NCBI GenBank assembly: GCA_903867225.1 | Contig: CAIPQN010000090.1 | Span: forward strand, 114,488-178,487 | Reading direction: 5' to 3' | From: an uncultured Pseudomonadota bacterium | GTDB taxonomy: Bacteria; Pseudomonadota; Gammaproteobacteria; Methylococcales; Methylomonadaceae | DNA length: 64,000 nt | Shown here: piece by piece, positions 17,000 to 26,558 of the stretch | Numbering within the stretch: the stretch's first letter is position 1 | How the letters are laid out: the number at the start of each line of letters is the position of its first letter | Program-made: the position numbers and the translations under genes | Notes under the pieces: model-generated | The model's input: only the letters and a program-made list of their open reading frames with translations | Told to the model about the DNA's origin: nothing | Database searches by the model: none

Positions 17000-18586
17000 T
17001 TATTTCGATTTTACAAATCGGCTTCTTTCAATTTGTGAATTGAAATGTTCGATACTCATTATGCGACCTAAAACGACTAATAAATCACCCGCGCGTAACA
17101 AAAAATGTGCTGGCGGATTGAAATAAAAATGCTGACTTTTAATTTGGTAACTATTTTTGTGAATGCGATGTTCTGGATTGGCACTTATTACGCCAAACAA
17201 AATCAATTTACGCTGCAAAAAATCGACAGTAGATATTTCTTTGCCTTCCAAATCAGAGCCAAGAGGCACGTTAATTGTTTCCATTACAATATCACTGTCT
17301 GCGTTAATAATTCCTAAAATAGCTTCAAATGCCACAGGTTGTCCCACATATTCAGCAACTACCATGCCAGCGATTTCAAATGGACGAATAACATTACTCG
17401 CCCCCGCTTGATACAATTTTTTCACATTCTCCACATTATTTGCACGCGAAATAATATGAACATCTCGATTTAAATTTCGGGCGGTCAGCGTGATATAAAC
17501 ATTGATGACATCGTCATCGGTTATACACAATATGCTCGACGCACCATTGTTAATCCCTGCATTTTCTAACACACCGTTTTTGCTCGCGTCTGCATGAATA
17601 ACGGTGTACTTCATATTTTTCGCCCGCAAAATATTTATTTCGAGCGGATCAATAATCACGAATTTTAATTTATCTTTGGCTAATTGTTTGGCAATGTGTA
17701 AACCCACTCGACCAAAACCACACACAATTATAAAATCTTTATATTGTTTAATTTCGGTATAAGTACGGTCTTCTTGTAAATGGTGTATTTCTTCACTAAA
17801 TCCCGACACCATCAACGATGTGAAAAATGCCAAAATTCCGATACCGCTAAAAATTAGAACAATCGCCACTAAACGTCCACCAACTGTATGCGGTGAAATA
17901 TCACCATATCCTACAGTTGATAATGTAACAATTGACCAATAAAGTCCGTCAAATAAATTTTTGATTTGACCGCCTTCCGCATGACTTTCAAATAAATAAA
18001 TGGCGACGCTGCCAATAAAAATCAAAAAACTTAAAAAGATTCCCAATGTGTAAAGTTCAAAACGCTTATTTTTTAAAATGTTAAGAAATACTTTGATACT
18101 GTGAAAATGGCGAAATAATTTGAGTAACCGAAATACCATAAACACGCGTAAAAAACGAAAAGTTTCATAACTTGGCAAAATCGCTAACAAGTCAATGATT
18201 GCCATCGGCGTAATCATGTAACGAATTTTTGCACGAATCACTTTACGCAGTGCTTCCAATACAGGAAATTGAATGTTCAAGTATTGTGATTTTTCATATT
18301 CTTCCAAAATAATTTCGTGGGAATTACTGGCAAGCCAAAATCGTAATAAATACTCAATCGTGAAGACAACTAAAATGCCTTGCTCTAAAATTTTACTAAG
18401 ATGCGTAATTTGATGGTCAATTTCATGAATAAGAAAAAATACGCTCAATAGCACCATACTGATAATAAAAAAAGCAACATAGCCATTGTAATAACCATTC
18501 GGGTTTTCCAATAAATCATAAAAAAATGATTTGATTTTTTGGTAGCGTTGCGACGTTTTTAAAAAGTAGGCGTATTTAACAATCAT
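17000..18586 (-). CDS. Voltage-sensor K+ channel with RCK (TrkA-N/TrkA-C) domains
   Basis: The 528-residue protein has a six-helix Kv-type membrane unit, with an S2 containing FTIEYLLRFW, an S4 of FRFLRVFMVFRLLKLFRHF and selectivity filter TVGYGD. A cytoplasmic RCK-N Rossmann domain follows, beginning IIVCGFGRVGLHIAKQL, with the acidic residue of the second strand in VIIDPLE, and an RCK-C domain near the C-terminus. RCK domains gate K+ channels in response to nucleotides or ions such as Ca2+. The S4 has fewer regularly spaced arginines than the neighbouring channel. It is the first gene of the three-gene group reading leftwards. Confidence 0.92.
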   Translation of the reverse strand: MIVKYAYFLKTSQRYQKIKSFFYDLLENPNGYYNGYVAFFIISMVLLSVFFLIHEIDHQITHLSKILEQGILVVFTIEYLLRFWLASNSHEIILEEYEKSQYLNIQFPVLEALRKVIRAKIRYMITPMAIIDLLAILPSYETFRFLRVFMVFRLLKLFRHFHSIKVFLNILKNKRFELYTLGIFLSFLIFIGSVAIYLFESHAEGGQIKNLFDGLYWSIVTLSTVGYGDISPHTVGGRLVAIVLIFSGIGILAFFTSLMVSGFSEEIHHLQEDRTYTEIKQYKDFIIVCGFGRVGLHIAKQLAKDKLKFVIIDPLEINILRAKNMKYTVIHADASKNGVLENAGINNGASSILCITDDDVINVYITLTARNLNRDVHIISRANNVENVKKLYQAGASNVIRPFEIAGMVVAEYVGQPVAFEAILGIINADSDIVMETINVPLGSDLEGKEISTVDFLQRKLILFGVISANPEHRIHKNSYQIKSQHFYFNPPAHFLLRAGDLLVVLGRIMSIEHFNSQIERSRFVKSK

Positions 18587-18691
18587 GAAAGAGAAAATGT
18601 GAAAACCTGCGGATTTGAATGATTTTGCATTTTACTACAACCACTGAAATCAAAAGGGCGAAATTTAAAATACCATTTTTAAAAAATGTTC

Positions 18692-18720
18692 TTGATGGTC
18701 TAATTTAATAACCTTATTAT
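18692..18720 (+). promoter_or_regulatory. Sigma-70 type promoter of the HbpS-like gene
   Basis: TTGATG at 18692-18697 and TATTAT at 18715-18720 are separated by 17 bases, close to consensus (4/6 and 5/6). The gene start is 69 bases further on, with AGGAG at 18775-18780 in front of ATG 18789. Confidence 0.55.
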
Positions 18721-18788
18721 TAAAGCGGCTTAACTATTTCGGTTGAGCGTCATCACCCAAAATAATAAAAAATAAGAGGAGCAGGTTT

Positions 18789-19523
18789 ATGTTTAAAAAA
18801 ATTTCTTTTTCAGTGGCTACATTAGCTTTAGCAGCAACTTTTAACGTCGCAAATGCAGCGGATTGCAGTGCAGTACCTACGTTCACACAATTACAAACTG
18901 CATTAAAATCAGCACAGTCGCAAAGCAATGGTGGTTTTGGCTTAAATATGTGGGGAACCATTGTAAATCGTGCAGGTGAAGTGTGTGCGATTGCAAGAAC
19001 TGGCGCAGAAGTTGGTGATCAGTGGCCTGGCAGTCGTGTTATTTCAGCACAAAAAGCAAACACAGCAAATTCATTTAGTTTGCCAGGTTTAGCCTTATCA
19101 ACCGCTAATTTGTATTCAGCCGTTCAACCAGGTGGTTCTTTATTTGGTTTACAAGAAAGTAATCCCGTTAATACTTCTGTTGCTTACGGTGGAACGACTT
19201 TCAACTTTGGAACAGCGAAAGATCCACTTGTAAGTAAACGTATTGGTGGTGTGAATGTATTTGGCGGTGGTTTAGCGTTGTATAACACAGCGGGTAAATT
19301 AGTTGGTGCGATTGGTGTTAGTGGTGATAGTTCATGTGCTGATCACAACATCGCTTGGCGTACACGTCATTTATTGGTCATGGATAAAATTCCTGGTGGC
19401 GTTGCTGCTGATAAAACCGACAACATCATTTTTGATATTGTCGATGGTAAAAGTGCAGGTGGTTTCGGTCATCCAACCTGTAATGAAAATAGCGTAAGTG
19501 CTAACGATGCAGCAATAAAATAA
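18789..19523 (+). CDS. Exported HbpS/GlcG-like (DUF336) protein
   Basis: The 244-residue protein has a clear signal peptide ending VANA|ADCS and a mature part resembling the heme-degrading/HbpS (GlcG, PF03928) family: a glycine-rich fold with VNRAGEVCAIARTG, SRVISAQKANTANSFS, the L-V-S-K-R-I-G-G-V-N segment, and GGLALYNTAGKLVGAIGVSGDSSCADHNIAW. HbpS in Streptomyces binds heme and iron outside the cell. Whether this protein binds a cofactor is not visible. Four cysteines may form disulfides in the periplasm. It is monocistronic with its own promoter and a strong terminator. Confidence 0.8.
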   Translation: MFKKISFSVATLALAATFNVANAADCSAVPTFTQLQTALKSAQSQSNGGFGLNMWGTIVNRAGEVCAIARTGAEVGDQWPGSRVISAQKANTANSFSLPGLALSTANLYSAVQPGGSLFGLQESNPVNTSVAYGGTTFNFGTAKDPLVSKRIGGVNVFGGGLALYNTAGKLVGAIGVSGDSSCADHNIAWRTRHLLVMDKIPGGVAADKTDNIIFDIVDGKSAGGFGHPTCNENSVSANDAAIK

Positions 19524-19542
19524 CATTCACACATTCACACAC

Positions 19543-19581
19543 AAAAAAGGCAGAGCAATTATTATTTGCTCTGCCTTTTTT
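19543..19581. terminator. Bidirectional terminator
   Basis: AAAAAAGGCAGAGCAA pairs perfectly with TTGCTCTGCCTTTTTT across a six-base loop. It serves the HbpS-like gene on the plus strand and the collagen-repeat gene on the minus strand. Confidence 0.92.
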
Positions 19582-19590
19582 CAAGAAAGT

Positions 19591-20982
19591 CTATTGTGGT
19601 TTCACAGCGGAATCGCCTTTCGGTCCTTTATCGCCTTTGTCACCTTTTGCGCCAGGATTACCTTTTGAACCAGGATCGCCTTTTGCGCCTGGATCGCCTT
19701 TTGCGCCTGGATCGCCTTTTGCACCAGGATCACCTTTAAAGCCTTGATCACCTTTTGGACCCGTATCACCTTTAAAGCCTTGATCACCTTTTGGTCCTGG
19801 ATCGCCTTTTGGACCTTGGTCGCCTTTTGGACCTTGGTCGCCTTTTACGCTATCACCTTTAATACCTTGTTCGCCTATTGGACCTATATCGCCTTTCGCA
19901 CCTGGATCACCTTTAAAGCCTTGATCACCTTTTGGACCTTGATCACCTTTTAGACCTTGGTCGCCTTTTAGACCTTGTTCACCTTTTGGACCTTGATCAC
20001 CCTTAACACCTTGTGGTCCTTGAACGCCTTGTAATCCGCGCTCTCCTTTTGGTCCAATATCACCTTTCACGCCTTGAATACCTGGAACGCCCTGTTCGCC
20101 TTGTTCGCCTTGTTCACCTGTATCACCTTTCGGACCTGGAATGCCTTCGATTCCAGAAAAGCCTTTAATGCCTTTATCGCCTTTCGGACCTGGCGGACCT
20201 TCTTTACTTACAATTTTATCAATCCAACTATAAATGCGTTTTTCCAACAAGCCATCTGCGTGCAAATACAAATGTCCTTCGTTTTCGATTTTAAATTGCT
20301 GATAATAAGGATTTTTTTTGCCCGCCACTTGTCGTTCACGCGCACTATTTACGACATTTGCAGTATCTAATTCGCCGTAAATATCTAGCAACGGCAATTT
20401 AAATTTGGATATAGAGGATATGACTTGTACATTTGGATCATTCGTTTCTGGCACGGGTAGACTAATGGTTACTAACGCATTTACGCCTACTATTTTTTCG
20501 GCTAACGAAAAACTCGCCATCAATCCGCCTAAGCCGTAACCAATGACAACGATTCTTTCAGCCTTTTCAGCTTTAGCGAATTTAATTGCCTCTAACAATC
20601 TTGTTTTAGCTTCAGGAAAAAGTGAATAGTAATCTTGGCTGACTGCGCCTTCTTCGCGTAAGGGCATTTGGACTGATAATGTTGCCCAATGGTGACGCGG
20701 AAAAAATGCACGAAACGACTTAATTACCGCTTCTTGATTTGGATGCCCACCGACATCGTGTAAAAGAATAATTATGCCGTCACGGTAACTTTGCGAGGTA
20801 TCTGTGTAGAGACTTAAAAATTTTTTCCCAGACGATTCAAGCCAAACCGCCCGTCCTAGATTTAAAGTTTGTTGAACATCTGTTGCAAATATGGCTTCGC
20901 GCTTGTCATCACTTGCTGCGCCAATTGCAGAGTGACATAAGCAAAATGCTACAGCTATTCGCGCTATTTTTTTATCAAACAT
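19591..20982 (-). CDS. DUF3530 alpha/beta-hydrolase-like domain fused to a collagen-like G-X-Y domain
   Basis: The 463-residue protein has a signal peptide (about 1-23), an alpha/beta-hydrolase fold at about 30-258 resembling DUF3530 (IILLHDVGGHP, VVIGYGLGGLMASFSL, LDIYGELD, EGHLYL), and a collagen-like tail. The tail runs from G262 to 458 in about 65 Gly-X-Y triplets, dominated by GDQ, GPK, GDP and GAK, with one two-residue interruption at V379-K380. The nucleophile elbow reads G148-Y-G-L-G, so the usual serine is glycine, which suggests a non-catalytic domain. Collagen-like tails trimerise and extend proteins from the cell surface. The DNA of the tail is a near-perfect short-period repeat and is likely to vary in length. 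Confidence 0.85.
   Translation of the reverse strand: MFDKKIARIAVAFCLCHSAIGAASDDKREAIFATDVQQTLNLGRAVWLESSGKKFLSLYTDTSQSYRDGIIILLHDVGGHPNQEAVIKSFRAFFPRHHWATLSVQMPLREEGAVSQDYYSLFPEAKTRLLEAIKFAKAEKAERIVVIGYGLGGLMASFSLAEKIVGVNALVTISLPVPETNDPNVQVISSISKFKLPLLDIYGELDTANVVNSARERQVAGKKNPYYQQFKIENEGHLYLHADGLLEKRIYSWIDKIVSKEGPPGPKGDKGIKGFSGIEGIPGPKGDTGEQGEQGEQGVPGIQGVKGDIGPKGERGLQGVQGPQGVKGDQGPKGEQGLKGDQGLKGDQGPKGDQGFKGDPGAKGDIGPIGEQGIKGDSVKGDQGPKGDQGPKGDPGPKGDQGFKGDTGPKGDQGFKGDPGAKGDPGAKGDPGAKGDPGSKGNPGAKGDKGDKGPKGDSAVKPQ
19609..20199 (-). repeat. Collagen-coding short-period tandem repeats
   Basis: This is the part of the DUF3530-collagen gene that encodes the G-X-Y triplets. Nine- and 18-base units such as GGATCGCCTTTTGCGCCT (plus strand) recur, in places exactly (19678-19730), which favours slippage and copy-number change. 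Confidence 0.85.
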
Positions 20983-20991
20983 ATTGCATCA

Positions 20992-21426
20992 TTACAATTT
21001 ATAAACAACATCACGGTTTCCCATTTTTGGGTCGCCAATATTTTCTTTTACGTCTGATTTCGCTTTGCCTTGTTTGATGCGATCACGATCGTATTTCGCC
21101 ATCATTTCTTCCCACGTTTTGTATTGCTGATATTCGGCAAAACCTTCAGCTTTACGTTTCTCATAAATTTCTCTGCCCATTGCGATAATTTCTTCTGCTT
21201 TTTTACCATCAACAGCGGCTAAAAATTCAGCATTATCTTTTTTAGCATCACGAATCATCCAAAATGACATTTCATATTCGACACGCATTTCCGCTTGCAA
21301 GTGGTTTTTAATCATCTTAACGGAGCGATAGGCGGATTTTTCGTTGTGTGCGTTAATTTTATCGCCGCCGCACGCCGTCAACATTGTGCAACTTAGCATT
21401 AACAAAACAAGTGGAAGTTTCTTCAT
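20992..21426 (-). CDS. Small lipoprotein of unknown function
   Basis: The 144-residue protein starts with a lipoprotein signal peptide, MKKLPLVLLMLSCTMLTAC, with lipobox L-T-A-C19 followed by GGDK; the +2 glycine fits outer-membrane sorting. The mature part is charged and helical, with a repeated-looking segment of Glu/Lys/Tyr (EIIAMGREIYEKRKAEGFAEYQQYKTWEEMMAKYDRDRI). I do not recognise the family. It lies ten bases upstream of the collagen-fusion gene on the same strand, so the two are probably co-transcribed and may act together in the envelope. Confidence 0.75.
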   Translation of the reverse strand: MKKLPLVLLMLSCTMLTACGGDKINAHNEKSAYRSVKMIKNHLQAEMRVEYEMSFWMIRDAKKDNAEFLAAVDGKKAEEIIAMGREIYEKRKAEGFAEYQQYKTWEEMMAKYDRDRIKQGKAKSDVKENIGDPKMGNRDVVYKL

Positions 21427-21487
21427 TACAAGTATCTCGAATTAAACGTAAAATAGGCTGTCATTATAAACCGAAGCCCATTTTTTT

Positions 21488-23191
21488 ATGCTGGAATTTA
21501 TCACGTTACTTCGCCAACGTTATCAAATCGTTTTGAATTCCCATTCAAACGAAGTGCAAAGTTATCAACAAGCATTTCAACAATTAACACTTGCTGAAGC
21601 CTTTTTACGCAAAGGAAAATTCGTTGAAACGCTACCATTATCTTGTGCGATTATTGGACCAACGCAAGCGGGAAAAAGTTCTCTTACGAATGTTTTTTTG
21701 CAATCAGAAAACGCTGGCGTAAGTCCTTTGGCTGGTTATACCGTTCACCCACAAGGCTTTTGTCATCAAATTGAATTATCGAATTGCAAAAATTTAACAG
21801 ATTATTTCGCGCCATTTACAGAAGTAGCACGCGAAAATCTGAGCAAAAATCGTTTTGATTGTTATACATTAACGATGACTGAAAACTCATCTTTTTTGCC
21901 TCCTGCTATTTTTTGGGATACGCCAGATTTTGATTCGATTGATTCGACAGATTATCGAGAAGGCGTTTTAAAAACGATTGCGCTTGCTGATATTATTGTT
22001 CTCGTTGTCAGTAAAGAAAAATATGCGGATCAAACCGTATGGGATACATTAAAACTTATCGAGCCATTGCGACAACCCACACTCATTTGTGTCAATAAAT
22101 TAAGCGAAGATTCTGAAACGGTTATTTTAGAATCGCTCAAAGAAAAATGGCACGATTATCGTCGTGATACGTTTCCAGAAATCATACCGTTGCTTTATCA
22201 ACAAGCAACAAGATTGCCTGAAATTCCGAAATCGAAACAACATATTTTGTTTGAATTAGCGAAAAAAGTGCGACGCGAAAAACAGCAGCGACGTGAACAA
22301 AAATTAGTACAAACGCATTGGCAAGAATGGACGAAACCGTTACGCGCTGAACATGAAATTTATGAGGCGTGGCAAATATTGGTTGATGACGTAATGGAGC
22401 AAGCGTTAAAAAATTATGAACAGGATTATTTGAATCATCCGCGTCACTACGAAACCTTTCAACAAGCGATTGCCGAATTATTGTTGTTGCTCGAAATTCC
22501 AAGTGTTGCGAAAGCCATGATGACCGCGCGAAAGGTTTTGCTTTATCCGTTGAAATTAGTTCGACAATTAGGTGGAAGTCGAAATCATCTACAACGTAGT
22601 CATGAAATGACGGTTTTAACCTCTTTGTTAAATCACACATTGACTGAACTAGCACATGAATTATTAGATAAAAATACACATTCGCTGTGGCGCGAATTAA
22701 GTGAAGAATTACGCCATAATCGAACAGCTATTTTGAATGAATTCAAACACACGACTGAAAATTATCATCAAAATTTTCAGCAAGATGTTGAACTTGCCGC
22801 ACAAGGGCTTTACGCAAAATTAAAAGAACAACCCCTTGTTTTAAATATGCTACGCGCTACTCGAATCACGACTGATGCGGCAATTGTTGCATTGACCTTG
22901 TACACTGGCGGAATTGGTTTACATGATTTAGCCATTGCCCCTGCGATGTTGATGTTGACGAATTTGCTGACTGAAAGCGCGATTGGTAGTTACATGAAAA
23001 AAGTTGAAACCGATTTAAAAGCACAGCAACTTACCGCCGTAAAAGAGCAGATTTTTGAGCCACTCGCACAACGATTATACGCTTTGCCACAACACCTAAA
23101 AACCCAAACGCATTTTGCAATTTCACCCGAACAACTTGCCGAAGTTGAAACAAAACTTAATGAAAAACCAAATGGCTTACGATTACTCTGA
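21488..23191 (+). CDS. Dynamin-like large GTPase (first of a pair)
   Basis: The 567-residue protein has a GTPase domain with G1 GPTQAGKSS at 57-65, G3 DTPDFDS and G4 NKLSED, then a long helical region and a hydrophobic C-terminal part (residues about 455-500, ALTLYTGGIGLHDLAIAPAMLMLTNLL) like the membrane-binding segment of bacterial dynamin-like proteins. Such GTPases remodel membranes. The start ATG 21488 lacks a strong ribosome site. Its last 32 bases overlap the second GTPase gene. It is divergent from the lipoprotein gene. Confidence 0.78.
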   Translation: MLEFITLLRQRYQIVLNSHSNEVQSYQQAFQQLTLAEAFLRKGKFVETLPLSCAIIGPTQAGKSSLTNVFLQSENAGVSPLAGYTVHPQGFCHQIELSNCKNLTDYFAPFTEVARENLSKNRFDCYTLTMTENSSFLPPAIFWDTPDFDSIDSTDYREGVLKTIALADIIVLVVSKEKYADQTVWDTLKLIEPLRQPTLICVNKLSEDSETVILESLKEKWHDYRRDTFPEIIPLLYQQATRLPEIPKSKQHILFELAKKVRREKQQRREQKLVQTHWQEWTKPLRAEHEIYEAWQILVDDVMEQALKNYEQDYLNHPRHYETFQQAIAELLLLLEIPSVAKAMMTARKVLLYPLKLVRQLGGSRNHLQRSHEMTVLTSLLNHTLTELAHELLDKNTHSLWRELSEELRHNRTAILNEFKHTTENYHQNFQQDVELAAQGLYAKLKEQPLVLNMLRATRITTDAAIVALTLYTGGIGLHDLAIAPAMLMLTNLLTESAIGSYMKKVETDLKAQQLTAVKEQIFEPLAQRLYALPQHLKTQTHFAISPEQLAEVETKLNEKPNGLRLL

Positions 23192-24734
23192 ACTTTTACA
23201 ACGCACTGAAAATTGGTCACAACAGGCTTATGAATTGGGTTGGATCAGCGAACTGAATCCAACTTCTTTTTTACAAAAAGAAAAAAATCTACTTTTTGAA
23301 AACACCATGCGCCCTTTAATTGTTGCTTTCATAGGCGGCACGGGCGTGGGTAAAAGTTCGTTATTAAATCGGCTCGCTGGTAAACCGATTGCAAAATCGG
23401 GCGTTGCGCGTCCAACGTCAAGAGAAGTGACGCTTTTTCACCATCATGAAATCACGTTACCAAATTTGCCAACGGCAGATATTCGAGTAGCTAATCATGA
23501 TGATTCGACACAAAAAAGTGTAGTTTGGATTGATATGCCTGATTTTGATAGCACTGACGAACATAACAAAACATTGGTTTTGAGTTGGTTGCCGCATATC
23601 GACGTATTGATTTACGTCGTCAGCCCTGAACGTTATCGAGACGAAAAAGCGTGGCGATTGTTGCTTGCCGAAGGCGCAAGTCACGCGTGGTTATTTGTGA
23701 TGAATCAGTGGGATAGGGGGCAAATCGAACAAGCCGCCGATTTTGAAAAGCAGTTACACGTTGCTGGATTTAACACGCCACTGATTTTTAAAACGTGCTG
23801 TGAAATTTCTTTGAATTTGAACGATGAATTTAACACATTAGCTGAAACGCTAACCGCACTTGCCACGCAAAAAACTGTCGAACAATTAGAACAACGCGGC
23901 GAACACATTCGTGTGCAAGCGTTGCAGAATCAGTTACAAAATTATCTGGTGCAATTTGGCAATGAAACGGCTTTGAAAAAATTGCAGTCACATTGGCTTT
24001 CAAATTGGAAAAATGTTTCTACACAATTACAGCAAGGATTTGCGTGGCAACTTCAACCGTTAGCCGAACAGTTTGCAAGGCTTTTACCCTTTGAAAAAGG
24101 CGGCAATTTTTTGTGGGATGATTGGACGCAAACTCGTTTTGATGATGCTTTGAATGTGTTGGTTATTGACGCTCAAACCTTGGGTTTGCCAATTACGCCG
24201 TTAGAAATGCAGTTTTTAACTTTGCATGAAAAGGCTCAAAAACAATTTAATTCGCACGTCGAACTTCAAACGCGGCAAGCCTTGGCGCAACGCGGAAATG
24301 TGGTGCAACGTGTTGCGTTAAAATTTGTGGCAATTGCGGAGATTATTTTGCCATTAGCAGCGATGAGTTGGGTAGGTTTTCAAGTCGTGAATGGTTATTA
24401 CGAAAGTAATCAAACGCACGATCATTATTTAAATTTAGATTTTGCAATTCACAGCACGTTAGTTTGTGGATTATCGTGGCTGGTGCCGTTTTTTATTTTG
24501 AAAAAATGCCAGCCGTCACTTGAAAAATGTGCATTACGCGGTTTGAATAAAGGGATTTCGCAAGGGTTAGCGAATTTGAATCACGAAGTCGGCGTAGCGA
24601 TTGAGCAGTTTCAACAACAACGTGCAACGCAGTTACAAACTGTAAATGCGTTGCTGACATTGTGTGAAAAAATCATGTCTGAAAAAATTGAATTCGCACC
24701 AAATAGCACGTTGGAGCGAATGTTAATTGATTAA
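23160..24734 (+). CDS. Dynamin-like GTPase (second of a pair) with two membrane helices
   Basis: From ATG 23160 (524 residues; ATG 23172 also possible) the GTPase domain shows G1 GGTGVGKSS at 59-67, switch region [10 protein letters not shown]3 DMPDFDS and G4 NQWD. It ends in two hydrophobic helices (around [26 protein letters not shown] and [16 protein letters not shown]) and a helical tail. G3 is near identical in wording to the first GTPase (PDFDS), but the rest differs, so they are distant paralogues. The overlap with the upstream gene suggests coupled expression and heteromeric assembly. The stop overlaps metG by four bases tail to tail. Confidence 0.76.
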   Translation: MKNQMAYDYSELLQRTENWSQQAYELGWISELNPTSFLQKEKNLLFENTMRPLIVAFIGGTGVGKSSLLNRLAGKPIAKSGVARPTSREVTLFHHHEITLPNLPTADIRVANHDDSTQKSVVWIDMPDFDSTDEHNKTLVLSWLPHIDVLIYVVSPERYRDEKAWRLLLAEGASHAWLFVMNQWDRGQIEQAADFEKQLHVAGFNTPLIFKTCCEISLNLNDEFNTLAETLTALATQKTVEQLEQRGEHIRVQALQNQLQNYLVQFGNETALKKLQSHWLSNWKNVSTQLQQGFAWQLQPLAEQFARLLPFEKGGNFLWDDWTQTRFDDALNVLVIDAQTLGLPITPLEMQFLTLHEKAQKQFNSHVELQTRQALAQRGNVVQRVALKFVAIAEIILPLAAMSWVGFQVVNGYYESNQTHDHYLNLDFAIHSTLVCGLSWLVPFFILKKCQPSLEKCALRGLNKGISQGLANLNHEVGVAIEQFQQQRATQLQTVNALLTLCEKIMSEKIEFAPNSTLERMLID

Positions 24735-26386
24735 GCTTTTAACAATGTTTCCTTTGAATCTTCGATAATTGCTACGATTTTATCTGCTTCAACGCGCGTC
24801 ATAAGTGGTTTGAAATCGTTTAACGTATGATTCACTAACGGTTGTAACTCATCAATCCATGTTGTAATTGGCGCGTTTAAAAACGCTTCTGCTTCGGTCG
24901 TCAACGCAGGTAAAACGGGTTTCAAATAGGCTGCTAAAATTCTAAATAAATTAATTGCTACCGAACATACGTCGTGTAATTCCGCATCTTTGCCTTCTTC
25001 TTTAGCGATTGCCCACGGTTTTTTATCATCTATATATTGGTTTGCTTTATCGGCTAATGCCATGATTTCACGCATTGCTTTACCAAATTCACGATTTTCG
25101 TAACTTTCTGCAATCGCGCCATTTGCAGCAATAAATTCCGCAAATAATTCAGGCTCAACGCACGTTGCAGATAATTGATTATCGAATTTTTTACGAATAA
25201 AACCGCTGCAACGACTGGCGATATTGACGACTTTCCCGACTAAATCCGAATTCACCCGCTGACTAAAATCGTCGAAATTCAAATCTAAATCGTCGATGGT
25301 GTTGCTCAATTTCGCCGCGAAATAATAACGTAGATATTCGGGATTTAAATGGTCAAGATAAGTACGAGCGGTAATAAATGTGCCGCGTGATTTCGACATT
25401 TTTTCGCCGTTTACCGTTAAAAATCCGTGGGCAAAAATCGCGTCTGGCGTTCTGAAATTCGCGCCACTTAACATCGCAGGCCAAAATAAAGCGTGGAAAT
25501 AAATAATGTCTTTGCCAATAAAATGATAAAGCTCAACGTCGCTGTCTTTGCCCCAAAAATCGTCGAATTTCAAATCGGTTTTGTCGCACAAATTCTGAAA
25601 ACTCGCCATGTAACCAATCGGTGCATCGAGCCAAACGTAAAAATACTTGTTTGGCGCGTCAGGAATTTCAAAACCAAAATATGGCGCATCGCGTGAAATA
25701 TCCCATTGTTGCAAACCGCCTTCGAGCCATTCGGCTAATTTATTACGAACTTCGGCTTGTAAATGTCCTGCCGTTGTCCAATCACGCAACATTTCAGTGA
25801 AATCGGCTAAATTGAAAAAATAATGTTCAGATTCTTTTTCAATTGGCGTGGCACCCGAAACTGCTGAAACTGCATTTTTCAAATCGGTTGGTGAATAATT
25901 CGCGCCACAGACTTCGCAACCGTCGCCATATTGGTCTTTCGCGCCACATTTGGGGCAATCGCCTTTAATGAATCGATCAGGCAAAAACATATTTTTGACG
26001 GGATCAAACGCTTGAGTAATCGTGCGTGAACTAATGTGACCCGCGTCGCGCAAGCGAGTATAAACAAGTTCTGAAAGCGTTTTATTTTCAGGCGAATGCG
26101 TGCAGTGATAATTGTCAAATGTAATGCCAAAATCGGTGAAATCTGCAAAATGACTTTTGCCGACCTCGGTAATTAATTCTTCTGGCGTAATTCCATCACG
26201 ATCCGCTTTGAGCATAATCGGCGTGCCGTGCGCGTCATCAGCGCAAACGTAATAACATTCGTTGCCGCGTTGTTTCTGGAATCGCACCCAAATATCCGTT
26301 TGAATATATTCGACTAAATGCCCTAAATGAATCGCGCCATTGGCATACGGTAACGCGCTAGTCACTAAAATTTTTCGTGGTGTCAT
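24731..26386 (-). CDS. metG: Methionyl-tRNA synthetase
   Basis: MetG charges tRNA-Met. From ATG 26386 it has 551 residues. Class I signatures are [13 protein letters not shown] (HIGH) and [10 protein letters not shown] (KMSKS). A four-cysteine zinc knuckle is present, [18 protein letters not shown], along with the anticodon-binding helical domain. At 551 residues it lacks the C-terminal tRNA-binding/dimerisation domain of the roughly 675-residue E. coli enzyme, ending just after the helical domain. A TTG five codons upstream is a less likely start. Confidence 0.95.
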   Translation of the reverse strand: MTPRKILVTSALPYANGAIHLGHLVEYIQTDIWVRFQKQRGNECYYVCADDAHGTPIMLKADRDGITPEELITEVGKSHFADFTDFGITFDNYHCTHSPENKTLSELVYTRLRDAGHISSRTITQAFDPVKNMFLPDRFIKGDCPKCGAKDQYGDGCEVCGANYSPTDLKNAVSAVSGATPIEKESEHYFFNLADFTEMLRDWTTAGHLQAEVRNKLAEWLEGGLQQWDISRDAPYFGFEIPDAPNKYFYVWLDAPIGYMASFQNLCDKTDLKFDDFWGKDSDVELYHFIGKDIIYFHALFWPAMLSGANFRTPDAIFAHGFLTVNGEKMSKSRGTFITARTYLDHLNPEYLRYYFAAKLSNTIDDLDLNFDDFSQRVNSDLVGKVVNIASRCSGFIRKKFDNQLSATCVEPELFAEFIAANGAIAESYENREFGKAMREIMALADKANQYIDDKKPWAIAKEEGKDAELHDVCSVAINLFRILAAYLKPVLPALTTEAEAFLNAPITTWIDELQPLVNHTLNDFKPLMTRVEADKIVAIIEDSKETLLKA

Positions 26387-26558
26387 AAAATAATTATCCA
26401 ATATCTGTAAGTTTAAAGATTTGGCACATTATGGCATAAAAGCAAAATGCCTAAAAATCAGCAGAGGTAAATCATTCAATGGCACGTTTTCTGCCTTGTT
26501 AGAGCATTAAGATTCCTTTAACATGATTTATAACTTTTACTTTTTGAATTCAAACATT

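Noticed and set aside
19609..20199. Regular short repeats that resemble a CRISPR array
   Set aside because: The period is 9-18 bases inside one open reading frame coding Gly-X-Y triplets; there are no unique spacers and no cas genes.
19744..20370. Plus-strand open frames opposite the collagen gene
   Set aside because: They mirror the repetitive collagen codons, have Thr/Phe/Ala/Trp-rich low-complexity translations and no ribosome sites.
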